Both the position numbers and the translations under genes were made by a program. 45,072 nt of DNA from Planctomycetota bacterium (GTDB lineage: Bacteria; Planctomycetota; Phycisphaerae; SM23-33), in the NCBI GenBank assembly GCA_009908915.1, contig JAAAOJ010000025.1, positions 1 to 45,072 on the forward strand, in the 5' to 3' direction. Positions 24,685 through 32,964 of this stretch are shown piece by piece (position 1 is the stretch's first letter; each line of letters opens with the position of its first letter). The notes below the pieces were generated by a model that worked only from the letters and a program-made list of their open reading frames with translations, searched no databases and was not told where the DNA came from.

Positions 24685-26124
24685 CTAAAGGCTGAGTGTC
24701 ACGCCGGCGTAGACAAAATGCCGGGCCGTGTCAAACGGTTCCTCGTAGGCCGCCCCCGGCTGGAAGCAGCCGTATCGCATCGTCGCCGAAAGATCGCTTG
24801 TAATCCGCCAGTTCATGAAGACGTCCCATTCCCACCCCAGCCACTGGGCGTCGACATAGGCGGTCGGGTCACTGGTGGGGCTGGCGTTCTTATCCTTCAC
24901 GTAGGCATAGACGCGCGTGCCGACTTCGAGCTTCCGGAACAGCTCGCGGTCCTCCAAGGGCAGGAACTTCGCCCCGAAACTCAGCATGTGCAGGTTGCTG
25001 ATGCGAGGCGAGTAGGCAATGCCGGTATCGCGGAAGCCAAAGCCGTTAAACGCCTCGTCCCGGGTGCTCGGACGGTTCCCCCCGAGGGTCGTTACGGAAC
25101 TCAGGCCGCGATCGCTGTCGCCGGAGCCGTAGAGGTACTCGAAGCTGACGCGCGGGTGGGTCTTGACACGGAAGAGGTACTCCAGTTGCAGATCGAAGGC
25201 CATCGCACAGACGCTGTCCTGGCTGGCGGTCTGCCACTGGGAGTAGGTGTCGCCCCACTCGCCGGCCAGCTCGACGACGTAGCTCAGGTCACGCAGGAAC
25301 AGCGTGCCCGTGCTACCGATGCCGGCATAGCGGGTCGAGTAATCGTACCGCTGGAACGCCCCAGGCGCCACGCCCGGGTTCGGCGAGGAGTGGTCGAACT
25401 GGGCAAAGTAGTACGCGAACGGCCGGTGGTACGTCAGGCCGCGATACGTCAACTGGAAGCCGTACATGCAGCGTTCCTGGTCGGGTATCGCGGGTGACAG
25501 GTCAATGTTCCGCGAGTGCTTCGGCGTCTTGCCCAGGAAGCTCATGAACTGCCAGTTCCAGGCGTTGACATCGAATCGCACGGCGTCCAGCGGCGTCGCC
25601 AGCGTCAGGGCCGAGCCGATCGTCGTGTACTGCCGGCCGACCTTGACCCGCGCGCCCCACGGCAGGGGCTTGCCCGCCTGGCTGCTGAGAAGCTGCCCGA
25701 GGTCGAAGGAGTACCACGCCCGCTCGATGGTGTCCTCGAATTCGCTTTCGCGCCACCAGGTGGGGTTGTCGCCGCGGTTCCAGTCGTCCCAGGCGATGAT
25801 GCCTCGCAGGTAGGCCTGGTGGACGCCCTTGAGGTTCATGCTCGCCCACGGGCGAATCTGGTATTGACGCAGCGTACGGTTGCGCTGGGCGCCGGCGTCG
25901 TCAAAATTCATCCAGGCGACGTTGAACCACGCGCCGAAGTCGACCGTGTTCTCCCGCGCCCAGGGGCGCTGCTGGTCGAAGCTCACGCGCAGCTCTTCCT
26001 CGTAGATCCGCTCGCCGCCCTGCTGGGCCGACGCATCGGTCGCCAAGAGCCCCACTGTCATCATACCGATGACAGCCCATATTATAATTCCCGCGTTTTG
26101 ATGCACGCTGAGCACCTCACTCAT
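24685..26124 (-). CDS. outer-membrane beta-barrel, alginate-export (AlgE)-like
   Basis: A 479-aa exported protein from ATG 26124, the start that gives a signal peptide (IIIWAVIGMMTVGLLATDAS then AQQ). The body has the alternating aromatic strands of a large barrel and specific features of the alginate_exp family: WARENTVDFGAWFNVAWMNF, LRQYQIRPWASMNLKG, RVKVGRQYTTIGSALTLATP, FEYLYGSGD and a C-terminal HFVYAGVTLSL. Related proteins in planctomycetes are numerous and their substrates mostly unknown; polysaccharide or small-solute passage is possible. It is the first gene of the cluster leading to two FecR proteins and the cyclase. Upstream lies a region with repeated operator-like sequences. No strong ribosome binding site is seen. 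Confidence 0.8.
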   Translation of the reverse strand: MSEVLSVHQNAGIIIWAVIGMMTVGLLATDASAQQGGERIYEEELRVSFDQQRPWARENTVDFGAWFNVAWMNFDDAGAQRNRTLRQYQIRPWASMNLKGVHQAYLRGIIAWDDWNRGDNPTWWRESEFEDTIERAWYSFDLGQLLSSQAGKPLPWGARVKVGRQYTTIGSALTLATPLDAVRFDVNAWNWQFMSFLGKTPKHSRNIDLSPAIPDQERCMYGFQLTYRGLTYHRPFAYYFAQFDHSSPNPGVAPGAFQRYDYSTRYAGIGSTGTLFLRDLSYVVELAGEWGDTYSQWQTASQDSVCAMAFDLQLEYLFRVKTHPRVSFEYLYGSGDSDRGLSSVTTLGGNRPSTRDEAFNGFGFRDTGIAYSPRISNLHMLSFGAKFLPLEDRELFRKLEVGTRVYAYVKDKNASPTSDPTAYVDAQWLGWEWDVFMNWRITSDLSATMRYGCFQPGAAYEEPFDTARHFVYAGVTLSL

Positions 26125-26225
26125 GACAATTCGTCGATATCCGCGGCGCGATCGGATACGACCTGAAAGGCCGCTCGTCGCCCCGCGACTGGTTTCCGAC
26201 AATAACTCTATAAGTAGACGCCACG

Positions 26226-26320
26226 TTGACGCGTACGTCAATGTCTAAACCGGATATTTCACACACGTCACACACGTCACCAAGACGCCTGTAGCAGTCC
26301 GTCTAGAAACCGTCTAGAAA
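26226..26320. promoter_or_regulatory. operator-like cluster upstream of the barrel/FecR/cyclase operon
   Basis: Within 95 bases, starting about 100 bases before the barrel gene, there are three repeats. TTGACG-CGTA-CGTCAA is a perfect inverted repeat (26226-26241). CACACGTCA occurs twice in tandem (26262-26270, 26271-26279). CCGTCTAGAAA occurs twice in tandem (26299-26309, 26310-26320). On the minus strand the inverted repeat contains a TTGACG that could serve as a -35 box. Such density suggests several regulator sites. Confidence 0.5.
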
Positions 26321-26469
26321 GCTATCTGTGCCGCGGGATGACTGCTCGACGCCTCGTCGCTCGGTACGTCGGCGACGGGCAAACCGGGCTGGTGAGGCAA
26401 ATGGACGAAACGACCCGGCAAAAGGCCGGTTGCCGGCCGCAACAGAACTCGATACACAGTCGTCACAGC

Positions 26470-26513
26470 AAAAGCCCTCCCTGGCTTCCGTGAGGACACA
26501 AGCCAAGGAGGGC
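26470..26513 (-). terminator. Rho-independent terminator of the riboswitch operon
   Basis: On the minus strand the arms GCCCTCCTTGGCTT and AAGCCAGGGAGGGC, separated by 12 bases and with one mismatch, are followed directly by TTTT. It lies about 40 bases past the stop of the prepilin-like gene and closes the operon that begins at the cobalamin riboswitch. Confidence 0.9.
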
Positions 26514-26554
26514 CATACAACATAGCATCGGTCACGGAGGGCCGACACCATTAT

Positions 26555-27349
<795 letters not shown>

Positions 27350-27419
27350 GGCGGTAAACCGGCGGCGACGGACGGGCCGGACGGGCCGACCCGCACCGTC
27401 ACAACCGCCGGGATTCGGT

Positions 27420-28229
27420 CTATCGCTGGCGGCGACGCTTCAGGATCGCCAGGGCGCCCAGGCCCAGGAGGCTCATCGTCGCCGGCTCGGGCACGGTCGT
27501 GCCGACCGCCTGCGTGCTGGTCGTGAGGCTCTCCAGTTCGAAGCTTGCCGCCGCATCGACGGGCACGCTGAAACGTACGTACCCGACCTTGCTCAAGCCC
27601 GTGGCGGACATATCCAGCCACGTGCCGCCGGCCGATCCGCCGTAAACGGCGAGCGTCTCCTCGACGGTACTCGTGCCATCGAAACTGCCGATCGTGCCGG
27701 TGAACGGCAGGCCGTCGTCGCTGGGCATCGTCGCGTCCCGGTCCTGGAACGCGTTGGCGGGGATGTCCATGGCGATCACATTGCCACCGTTCAGGGCCGA
27801 CCACGCCAAGCCGTCCTCGCTGACCTCGACCACCGCCTGCTGGCTTGTCCGGAACAGAGTAGCCGTCGTGCCGGCGCCGCCGTCCGGCCAACCGTCCTGG
27901 TCCAACATCTGGTACGTCATCACGCCGAGTTCGGGTTGGCCGTCAACGGGCATGATGTAGTTGGCCATCCGCAAGGTAAGGCTGCCGCCCGCGCCAAGGG
28001 AGACGTTCGCCGAGGGATCGTAGGGCGCATTGAAGGGCGTCACGTAGTACACATCGCCCATGAATTCCCCGGTATCCGTCGGAGCGGCTCCCAGGACGGC
28101 CTGCGGGTCCGTATAGGTGCTGTTGGCTCCGCTGCCGGCATCGAAAGAGACGACCTCGGCCGCGTGCTGCGCCATTGCCGCTCCAGTGACAGCGAATACG
28201 ATAGAGATTCCGGTTAACTTCATTTTCAT
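27420..28229 (-). CDS. PEP-CTERM surface protein (second of the riboswitch operon)
   Basis: A 269-aa exported protein. ATG 28229 is preferred over 28238 because AGGA lies nine bases upstream. The signal is [20 protein letters not shown]. The body is a beta-rich domain: [40 protein letters not shown] and [13 protein letters not shown], then a second half with [13 protein letters not shown] and [13 protein letters not shown]. The C-terminus is a canonical exosortase sorting tail: [18 protein letters not shown] followed by KRRRQR. Exosortase/archaeosortase-type cleavage would place it on the surface or in the matrix; no exosortase gene is in this window. I recall similar YTDPxAxLGxP...GGSLTLR proteins in planctomycetes and Verrucomicrobia. 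Function unknown. Confidence 0.85.
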   Translation of the reverse strand: MKMKLTGISIVFAVTGAAMAQHAAEVVSFDAGSGANSTYTDPQAVLGAAPTDTGEFMGDVYYVTPFNAPYDPSANVSLGAGGSLTLRMANYIMPVDGQPELGVMTYQMLDQDGWPDGGAGTTATLFRTSQQAVVEVSEDGLAWSALNGGNVIAMDIPANAFQDRDATMPSDDGLPFTGTIGSFDGTSTVEETLAVYGGSAGGTWLDMSATGLSKVGYVRFSVPVDAAASFELESLTTSTQAVGTTVPEPATMSLLGLGALAILKRRRQR

Positions 28230-28317
28230 AGCATTCATTCCTGTAAGTCGACGGTGTTGTTCGACGGGGTCTCGCGGCGTCCGGTTATCGCTGCCGGACG
28301 ACGTTCTCCTGTTGTCT

Positions 28318-28917
28318 CTACTTGCCGGACCGCCGACGCAACAGGGCCAGGCCGCCTGCGCCCAGCAAGACCAGCGAGGCCGGCTCGGGCACCTGCGGGG
28401 CGTCGTTGCTGCCGTCGTACTGGAACACCAGGCCCGTCCAGCCGCCGTCGACCAGCGTGTCGGCGGACACGCCATTGCCGTCCACCCAGGTCTGCCCGTC
28501 ACCGCTGAGCCACTGCTTGACCCATTCGCTGTACGTGCTGTCCCAGACGGCCGTGTAGTCGTCCGTGCCGTACGCCCAGCCATCAACGAAGTAGTTCGGC
28601 TCGGACTCCGTGCCCCAGTTGGTCGCATGGAAATCGAGCGTCGGCTCGGTCGCTTGGATGTCGGCCATCATGTCCCAGACCGTTCGGGCCGACCCGTCCC
28701 AGTTGTAGCCGAAGTAGTACACACCGTTGCCGGTTCCGCCACTGCCGCTGTTGGACTCCACGTCGTTGTAGTCCAGAACGAGAATGGTCTCGCTGGCGCC
28801 CGAGCCGGTCCAGGACTCGATATCCACGGTCATGCCGTCCATGGTGTACGGCGCGGCATTGGCCGAGGCGGCCAGGGCGCAGAGCATCCCTGCGAACACA
28901 AAAACACGTTTGAGCAT
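28318..28917 (-). CDS. PEP-CTERM surface protein (first gene after the cobalamin riboswitch)
   Basis: A 199-aa exported protein from ATG 28917, fixed by AAGGAGAG five bases upstream. Signal: MLKRVFVFAGMLCALAASAN with A. The mature domain is rich in Trp, Tyr, Asp and Gly: TGNGVYYFGYNWDGSARTVW, NYFVDGWAYGTDDYT, GDGQTWVDGNGVS and GGWTGLVFQYDG. The sorting tail is VPEPASLVLLGAGGLALL with RRRSGK. No enzyme motif is visible; the aromatic and acidic content would suit ligand binding. It is the gene directly controlled by the cobalamin riboswitch ending about 165 bases upstream, so it is likely expressed when B12 is scarce. A corrinoid-capturing or B12-sparing role is inference. Confidence 0.85.
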   Translation of the reverse strand: MLKRVFVFAGMLCALAASANAAPYTMDGMTVDIESWTGSGASETILVLDYNDVESNSGSGGTGNGVYYFGYNWDGSARTVWDMMADIQATEPTLDFHATNWGTESEPNYFVDGWAYGTDDYTAVWDSTYSEWVKQWLSGDGQTWVDGNGVSADTLVDGGWTGLVFQYDGSNDAPQVPEPASLVLLGAGGLALLRRRSGK

Positions 28918-29082
28918 TGCTGCTCTCCTTACATTGAGCGCCGAGCAAAAATACGAGCATCGCAAGGGCTTCGGCGCGAAACCGCTGCGCGGGAGTGAAT
29001 CAGCCGGGTCGAGAGAGGCAGGCGTTGAGCACGTCAGCGAGCATGGCCGCTGGCCTCGTGTCGCGAAGGCCGGTCACATCCA

Positions 29083-29291
29083 TTGCAGGCTGGTCTTCTG
29101 GCTTCCGGGTCGTCGGGGCCTCCAGGCCCCGTGCCTTCCGCCGCGCCTTCCCGCCCTCGCAACACACGAGAACAGTGGCATTCTGCGGCGGTCGTCACCG
29201 GTTACAGCGGCGCGTCCGCGGCCGACTTTCACGACCTTCCCAATTGGTCCAGGTGCGACACGTCAGTGCGACACCCTTCGGACCCCTGCAA
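29083..29291 (-). ncRNA. cobalamin riboswitch
   Basis: The minus strand matches the cobalamin (B12) aptamer block by block and in order. P1 is closed by TTGCAGG (29285-29291) and CCTGCAA (29083-29089). Between them come AATTGGGAAGG, GTGAAAGTCGGCCGCGG, GCCGCTGTAACCGG with GACGA, GCCACTG, GGGAAGGCG, and the B12 box GGAAGCCAGAAGACCAGCC. The first gene downstream is the PEP-CTERM gene at 28917. The 165-base leader holds CTCTCTC (29011-29017), which can pair with the GGAGAG of that gene's ribosome binding site, and a 14-codon ORF (29000-29044). Translational control is therefore plausible. The rest of the 28918-29501 gap shows nothing else. Confidence 0.94.
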
Positions 29292-29501
29292 CGAATGGCA
29301 TTGTACGGCCCACGGCCCGTAGGTCAAACACAAACCGTTGGAATGTTGTGTGGTGTTTCCGTGCGGGCGGGGTGAGGAATGTCACGGAATGATGCTTTTC
29401 GGGGCGGACCCGCGCCGATACAATATCACGCTCCGGCGGGCGGGTCGCAGGGACGGCCGGCCTGTCGGGCCAACGGTTCTCCAGGATATCGAGGCAGGAT
29501 C

Positions 29502-30209
29502 ATGAAACGACAAGCAATCACGGTGATCGCACTGGCCGGCGTCGTGGCGGCCCTCGGCGGCTGCGGCCCGGACTCCAACCGCCAGTACATGATGGACATC
29601 CGCAAGGAGCAGGGGCTGGTCATCATCCTGCCCGGCATCGAGGGCGAAAGCGCCGCGAATCACAACATTCGACGCGGCCTGGCCTCGGCGGGCTGCCCAC
29701 GGGCCATGCCCATCTACAACTGGGGCGCGCCCGTCCCGGGTCTCGGGCTCGTGATCAATCAGGTCAGCGTGGCCGGCAACCCCATCGCCGGACGCAACAT
29801 CGCCAAGATGATCGAGAACTACCAGGACACCTACCCCGGCCGACCCGTCCACGTGATCGGACACTCCGGCGGCGGCGGGATGGCCGTCTTCGCCGCCGAA
29901 GAACTCAGCGAAGGACGCGAAATCGAGGGCCTCATCCTGCTGGCCCCGAGCATACCGGCCGGCCACAACCTGACCAAGGCCCTGTCGCGCTGCCGCAACG
30001 GCATTGTGAATTTCTACAACCCCAGCGACGCACTCGTCGGGCTGGTCGGCGGCGCCGGCGTCAACGGCTTCAACGGCAACTACAGCGGCCTTCACGAGGT
30101 CCGCGTCTCCAGTGCCAGCGACGCCCACTTCGCCGCCACCACCCCGTACTACGTCAGCGCCAACGTCGCCCCGTGGGTCCTCAGCAGCAACTGGCCACCC
30201 ATGCGGTAG
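29502..30209 (+). CDS. alpha/beta-hydrolase-fold lipoprotein
   Basis: A 235-aa lipoprotein from ATG 29502, with GAGG seven bases upstream. Signal and lipobox: MKRQAITVIALAGVVAALGG with C21. The alpha/beta-hydrolase nucleophile elbow is GHSGGGG (S122) in VHVIGHSGGG. An acid candidate is D176 in NPSDALVG, and a histidine candidate lies in SDAHFAAT near residue 212. GLVIILPGIEGES supplies the oxyanion region. Planctomycetes encode many such small envelope esterases or lipases; the substrate is unknown. It is divergent from the riboswitch operon and converges with the DUF1302-like gene, with hairpins between (30262-30311). The open frame extends upstream to 29379, but without signal-like sequence. 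Confidence 0.82.
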   Translation: MKRQAITVIALAGVVAALGGCGPDSNRQYMMDIRKEQGLVIILPGIEGESAANHNIRRGLASAGCPRAMPIYNWGAPVPGLGLVINQVSVAGNPIAGRNIAKMIENYQDTYPGRPVHVIGHSGGGGMAVFAAEELSEGREIEGLILLAPSIPAGHNLTKALSRCRNGIVNFYNPSDALVGLVGGAGVNGFNGNYSGLHEVRVSSASDAHFAATTPYYVSANVAPWVLSSNWPPMR

Positions 30210-30261
30210 CCCGGCCAGTTTCCATCGCCTCTGCGAGGCTTGATTGACTTGCGTCCTTGAT

Positions 30262-30311
30262 CCGGAGGTTGCGGCTCCGCCTCCGGCTACTATCCCTCGG
30301 CCCTGCGGGCC
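30262..30311. terminator. hairpin pair between convergent genes
   Basis: CCGGAGG...CCTCCGG with an inner CGG/CCG pairing (30262-30286) is followed by GGCCCTGCGGGCC (30299-30311). They lie between the ends of the hydrolase gene and the DUF1302-like gene. There is no T-tract, so they may be REP-like rather than true terminators. Further on (30388-30425) a stretch resembles 36303-36342. Confidence 0.45.
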
Positions 30312-30455
30312 TGAAGATGCTCCGCCAGCAACAAGGTGCCAGCCCTGCGATTGCCAACCACCATCAGCCGCGCGTGAAACACGGCCAGAACCGCATGCCT
30401 GCGGGGCGTAACATCACACCCGACTGCACCGCGCACGAAATAGTTGCACCGCATC

Positions 30456-31964
30456 TCAAAAGCCGAATCGCAGCGAGGCGTAGACGTTGCTGTTGCGTTC
30501 GAACTGCCCGAAGAACGTGTGGTTGTGCGAGCCGACAAACACATTCCCGCCCAGCGTCGCCGTCCAGTGGTCGTCGATCTTGTAGCTCACGGACGGCCGA
30601 AAGTAGGCGTCGTCGCTGGAGGGGCTGTAGTAGGCGAACAGGTCGAGGGTGAGGTTCTGGTTTATCAACTGCTTGGTGACGTTGAAGGTTACCCAGTGGC
30701 GGGCGGGGTCGGCTTGCGGCTGGCCGGGCAGCAGGGCGTCGCGGTAGCTGTCGTAGTCGGCCATGATCTCGACGTAGTACTGCACGCCGACGGTGAGGTC
30801 GTCGGCGATCTCGGGCAGGTCCTGCTCGTACCCGACGAGGATGCGCATCTCGCTGTTGCGGACAAACGGGTTGGTCCCGTGGCGGTCGTCGCGCGAGTCG
30901 TACCAGGCGACTTCCATGTTCGCAATGCCGGCCAGCAGCGGCCCGCGAACGCTCGCGCCGTAGGTGTTCAGCCGCGGATAGAACGCCACGCCGCGGGCGG
31001 GGTCGAAGCCCTCCGGCGTCTGCCAGACGCCCCAACTGCCGTAGGCCGCCAACTCGTAGCTGCCGATGCGCCGGTAGAGGCGCATGGCGTAGACGGCGTC
31101 GTCGAAGCACTCGTCGGGCCGCTCGGGGTCAATGACGGCATCCTGCCCCGCCGGTCGACCGAGCTGCGGGCTGTAGTAGCTCAGCCGTCGGCCGGTGATC
31201 CCGCGGCTGGGCAGGACGTGCGGCATGTAGACGAATTCGGCGTTGACGATGTCGGTGAAGACGCTCAGCCGCAGGGCATCGGACGGAGCCTTCAGATATT
31301 CCAGGTCGCGCCCGAGGAAGTAGCTCAGCCAGTCCTTGGGGAAGATATCGTTGAGGAAAACGTAGTTGCCCGTGCCCCACGTGAGCACCTGTCGGCCGGC
31401 CTTGACGTCCAGGAACGCCAGCGGGCTGAAGGCGACCCATGCCTCGCGGAGATCGAACCAGCCACTGCCGGTATTCAGGTTGACGTTGCTCATGTGGTGG
31501 TCGGCCTGGTCGTAGACGAGGTCACCGGTCAGTTGGACGGTCAGGCCGTCGAAGACCTCCCGCCAGTCGATCTGCAGCCGCGTCTCGGCGAGCGAGACGT
31601 CGTTCTGATACGGGTCGTTCTGGGTCCGCATGCCGCCGCGGACCTCCCAGAAGCCGCTCATGCCCGCGTCGTTGACCATATCGAGCCACGTACGATCGTC
31701 GGCCTCGTCTGGCGCGGTCGCGTCGTCGCCGTCGTCGTCCAGGCCGGTCGGCGGCGACGTACCGGCGCTGGCATCGTCGTCCTCGCCACCCGGCAGGCCG
31801 CTGGGCAGGCTCGGGCCGGAGGCGCCGCCGGATTCCGTCTCGCTCGCGCCGTCGCCGGCAGGCAGCCCGTCCGGCAAGGCCGGGCCGTCCTGTGCGCCCA
31901 CGAGGGACACCAGGCAGAGCATCGCCGTCGCCGCAGCGATCATCGTTCTGTTATGTCTCTTCAT
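30456..31964 (-). CDS. outer-membrane beta-barrel, DUF1302-like, with GPALP linker
   Basis: A 502-aa exported protein from ATG 31964 (MKRHNRTMIAAATAMLCLVS, cleavage near VGAQ). Residues 26-92 are a low-complexity linker with GPALPDGLP (27-35) and GPSLPSGLPGGED (50-62), followed by an Asp-rich run. The remaining 400 residues form a barrel: RGGMRTQNDPYQNDVSLAET, KAGRQVLTWGTGNYVFLNDI and a C-terminal RNSNVYASLRFGF ending in Phe. The RQVLTWG..D motif is typical of DUF1302 and related barrels, which co-occur with RND-family permeases. It follows the LolA-like gene by 42 bases. The likely role is the outer-membrane part of an export or lipid-transfer system with the upstream permease. Confidence 0.82.
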   Translation of the reverse strand: MKRHNRTMIAAATAMLCLVSLVGAQDGPALPDGLPAGDGASETESGGASGPSLPSGLPGGEDDDASAGTSPPTGLDDDGDDATAPDEADDRTWLDMVNDAGMSGFWEVRGGMRTQNDPYQNDVSLAETRLQIDWREVFDGLTVQLTGDLVYDQADHHMSNVNLNTGSGWFDLREAWVAFSPLAFLDVKAGRQVLTWGTGNYVFLNDIFPKDWLSYFLGRDLEYLKAPSDALRLSVFTDIVNAEFVYMPHVLPSRGITGRRLSYYSPQLGRPAGQDAVIDPERPDECFDDAVYAMRLYRRIGSYELAAYGSWGVWQTPEGFDPARGVAFYPRLNTYGASVRGPLLAGIANMEVAWYDSRDDRHGTNPFVRNSEMRILVGYEQDLPEIADDLTVGVQYYVEIMADYDSYRDALLPGQPQADPARHWVTFNVTKQLINQNLTLDLFAYYSPSSDDAYFRPSVSYKIDDHWTATLGGNVFVGSHNHTFFGQFERNSNVYASLRFGF

Positions 31965-32000
31965 TCCGAATTCCGAGTTCACACATCCGAATTCGCCGGA
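31950..32000. repeat. short interspersed repeat (GAATTCGGAAT type)
   Basis: The minus strand reads GAATTCGGATGTGTGAACTC then GGAATTCGGAATGAAG. A related stretch lies at 32926-32968 (GAATGATGAGTTCGGAAT) and a weaker one at 32864-32890. All three sit at gene boundaries of the RND cluster. Such NSEF-encoding oligonucleotides recur in many bacterial genomes (recollection, not searched). Confidence 0.45.
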
Positions 32001-32006
32001 TTGGCT

Positions 32007-32852
32007 TCACTCGTCAATGTACTGTGTCGGGGGCCGACGGAGGTAACGCTCGGTAAAGATATCCTCGTCGATGCCGACGTTGTATTCCACCTTCGGATAG
32101 GTCAGGTCGGTGTATCGTCCGGTCTGCAGATCGGTCATGCGGCTGGCGACGGTCGTCCAGTAGCCGTCCACCTGCTCGACCTTCTTGCTCTCGTACTTGC
32201 GATACGCCTGGCCGTTCTTGTCATAGTATTCCTGCTGGATGACCAGGGCGGTCGTCGTGTGGACCCACGTTTTGTAATAGGAGAACTCAACGGCTTCGGG
32301 GTCCTTCGGCTTGGATTTCAGGACGTAGAAGTTCTTGTTGGTCTCGATCAGCTCGTGGTTGTCCAGCGCGGGCTGGCGGCCTGAGATGTCCTCGTAGTAG
32401 AAGTTGCTGCCGACGAAGCTGCTTCGCTTGTCGGTGGCGGCAATGCGTTTGACGAGGTCCACGCCGGGCAGGTACAGCCAGCGGTCGTCGTCCTTGCCGA
32501 TATGCTTCCAGACGAGGTAGGTCATCTTGGCCACATCGGCGGGCTTGTGGAAGTAGACGTAGAATTTCTGCTCGCCGGTATGGTCCTGATCTTTGCGGGG
32601 TATTGTCTCATCGGAGTCCGGGTTGGGGGCGTCCCAGCGGAGGATGGTCATCTCGCGCTCGCGCGTCCGGCCCTGGGGGTCGACGATCTTCATGTGGACC
32701 CTCGCCCGGCCGTCCGCGCCTTGATAGTAGGCGGTGAAGTTGGCTGTCTGGATGATCTCGTCGACCGTCAGTTGTTCACTTGTTTGCTCCGCCGCTGTCA
32801 CGAACGTCAGCGTCAGCAGCAAGGTGGTCAGAATCGTCCGCGTGTACTTCAT
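32007..32852 (-). CDS. LolA-like outer-membrane lipoprotein-sorting protein
   Basis: A 281-aa periplasmic protein from ATG 32852, fixed by GAGGAG seven bases upstream. Signal: MKYTRTILTTLLLTLTFVTA. The mature part fits the LolA/LppX-like fold of outer membrane lipoprotein-sorting proteins that accompany RND permeases: LTVDEIIQTANFTAYYQGAD, RTREREMTILRW, EQKFYVYFHKPADVAKMTYL, WLYLPGVDLVKRIAATDKRS and FVGSNFYYEDISGR. The last two are diagnostic of this subgroup. These half-barrel proteins carry lipids or lipoproteins across the periplasm. It lies between the permease and the barrel, so the three probably form one export path. The open frame extends upstream to 32933, but without a ribosome binding site. 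Confidence 0.88.
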   Translation of the reverse strand: MKYTRTILTTLLLTLTFVTAAEQTSEQLTVDEIIQTANFTAYYQGADGRARVHMKIVDPQGRTREREMTILRWDAPNPDSDETIPRKDQDHTGEQKFYVYFHKPADVAKMTYLVWKHIGKDDDRWLYLPGVDLVKRIAATDKRSSFVGSNFYYEDISGRQPALDNHELIETNKNFYVLKSKPKDPEAVEFSYYKTWVHTTTALVIQQEYYDKNGQAYRKYESKKVEQVDGYWTTVASRMTDLQTGRYTDLTYPKVEYNVGIDEDIFTERYLRRPPTQYIDE

Positions 32853-32964
32853 GGTCTCACTCCTCGTTTCAGGTATGAATGCTGAGTTCGAAATGATCAA
32901 GGAAGCGCCGGTAACCGTGTCGGTCCTCTTCATTCCGATTTATTCCGAACTCATCATTCAGGAT

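Noticed and set aside
26262..26320. possible CRISPR or iteron array upstream of the barrel operon
   Set aside because: Only two copies of each short motif in direct tandem, with no spacers and no replication genes nearby.
28995..29392. plus-strand ORFs in the gap upstream of the hydrolase gene
   Set aside because: They are read through the reverse complement of the cobalamin aptamer, which fully explains the conservation-like composition.
29393..29424. TACAAT box as promoter of the hydrolase gene
   Set aside because: No acceptable -35 hexamer at 16-18 bases; too weak to list.
29379..29501. N-terminal extension of the hydrolase gene from 29379
   Set aside because: The ATG at 29502 has a ribosome binding site and starts a clear lipoprotein signal; the extension is Arg/Gly/Pro-rich.
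30444..32384. 646-codon plus-strand open frame
   Set aside because: Antisense shadow of the DUF1302-like barrel gene.
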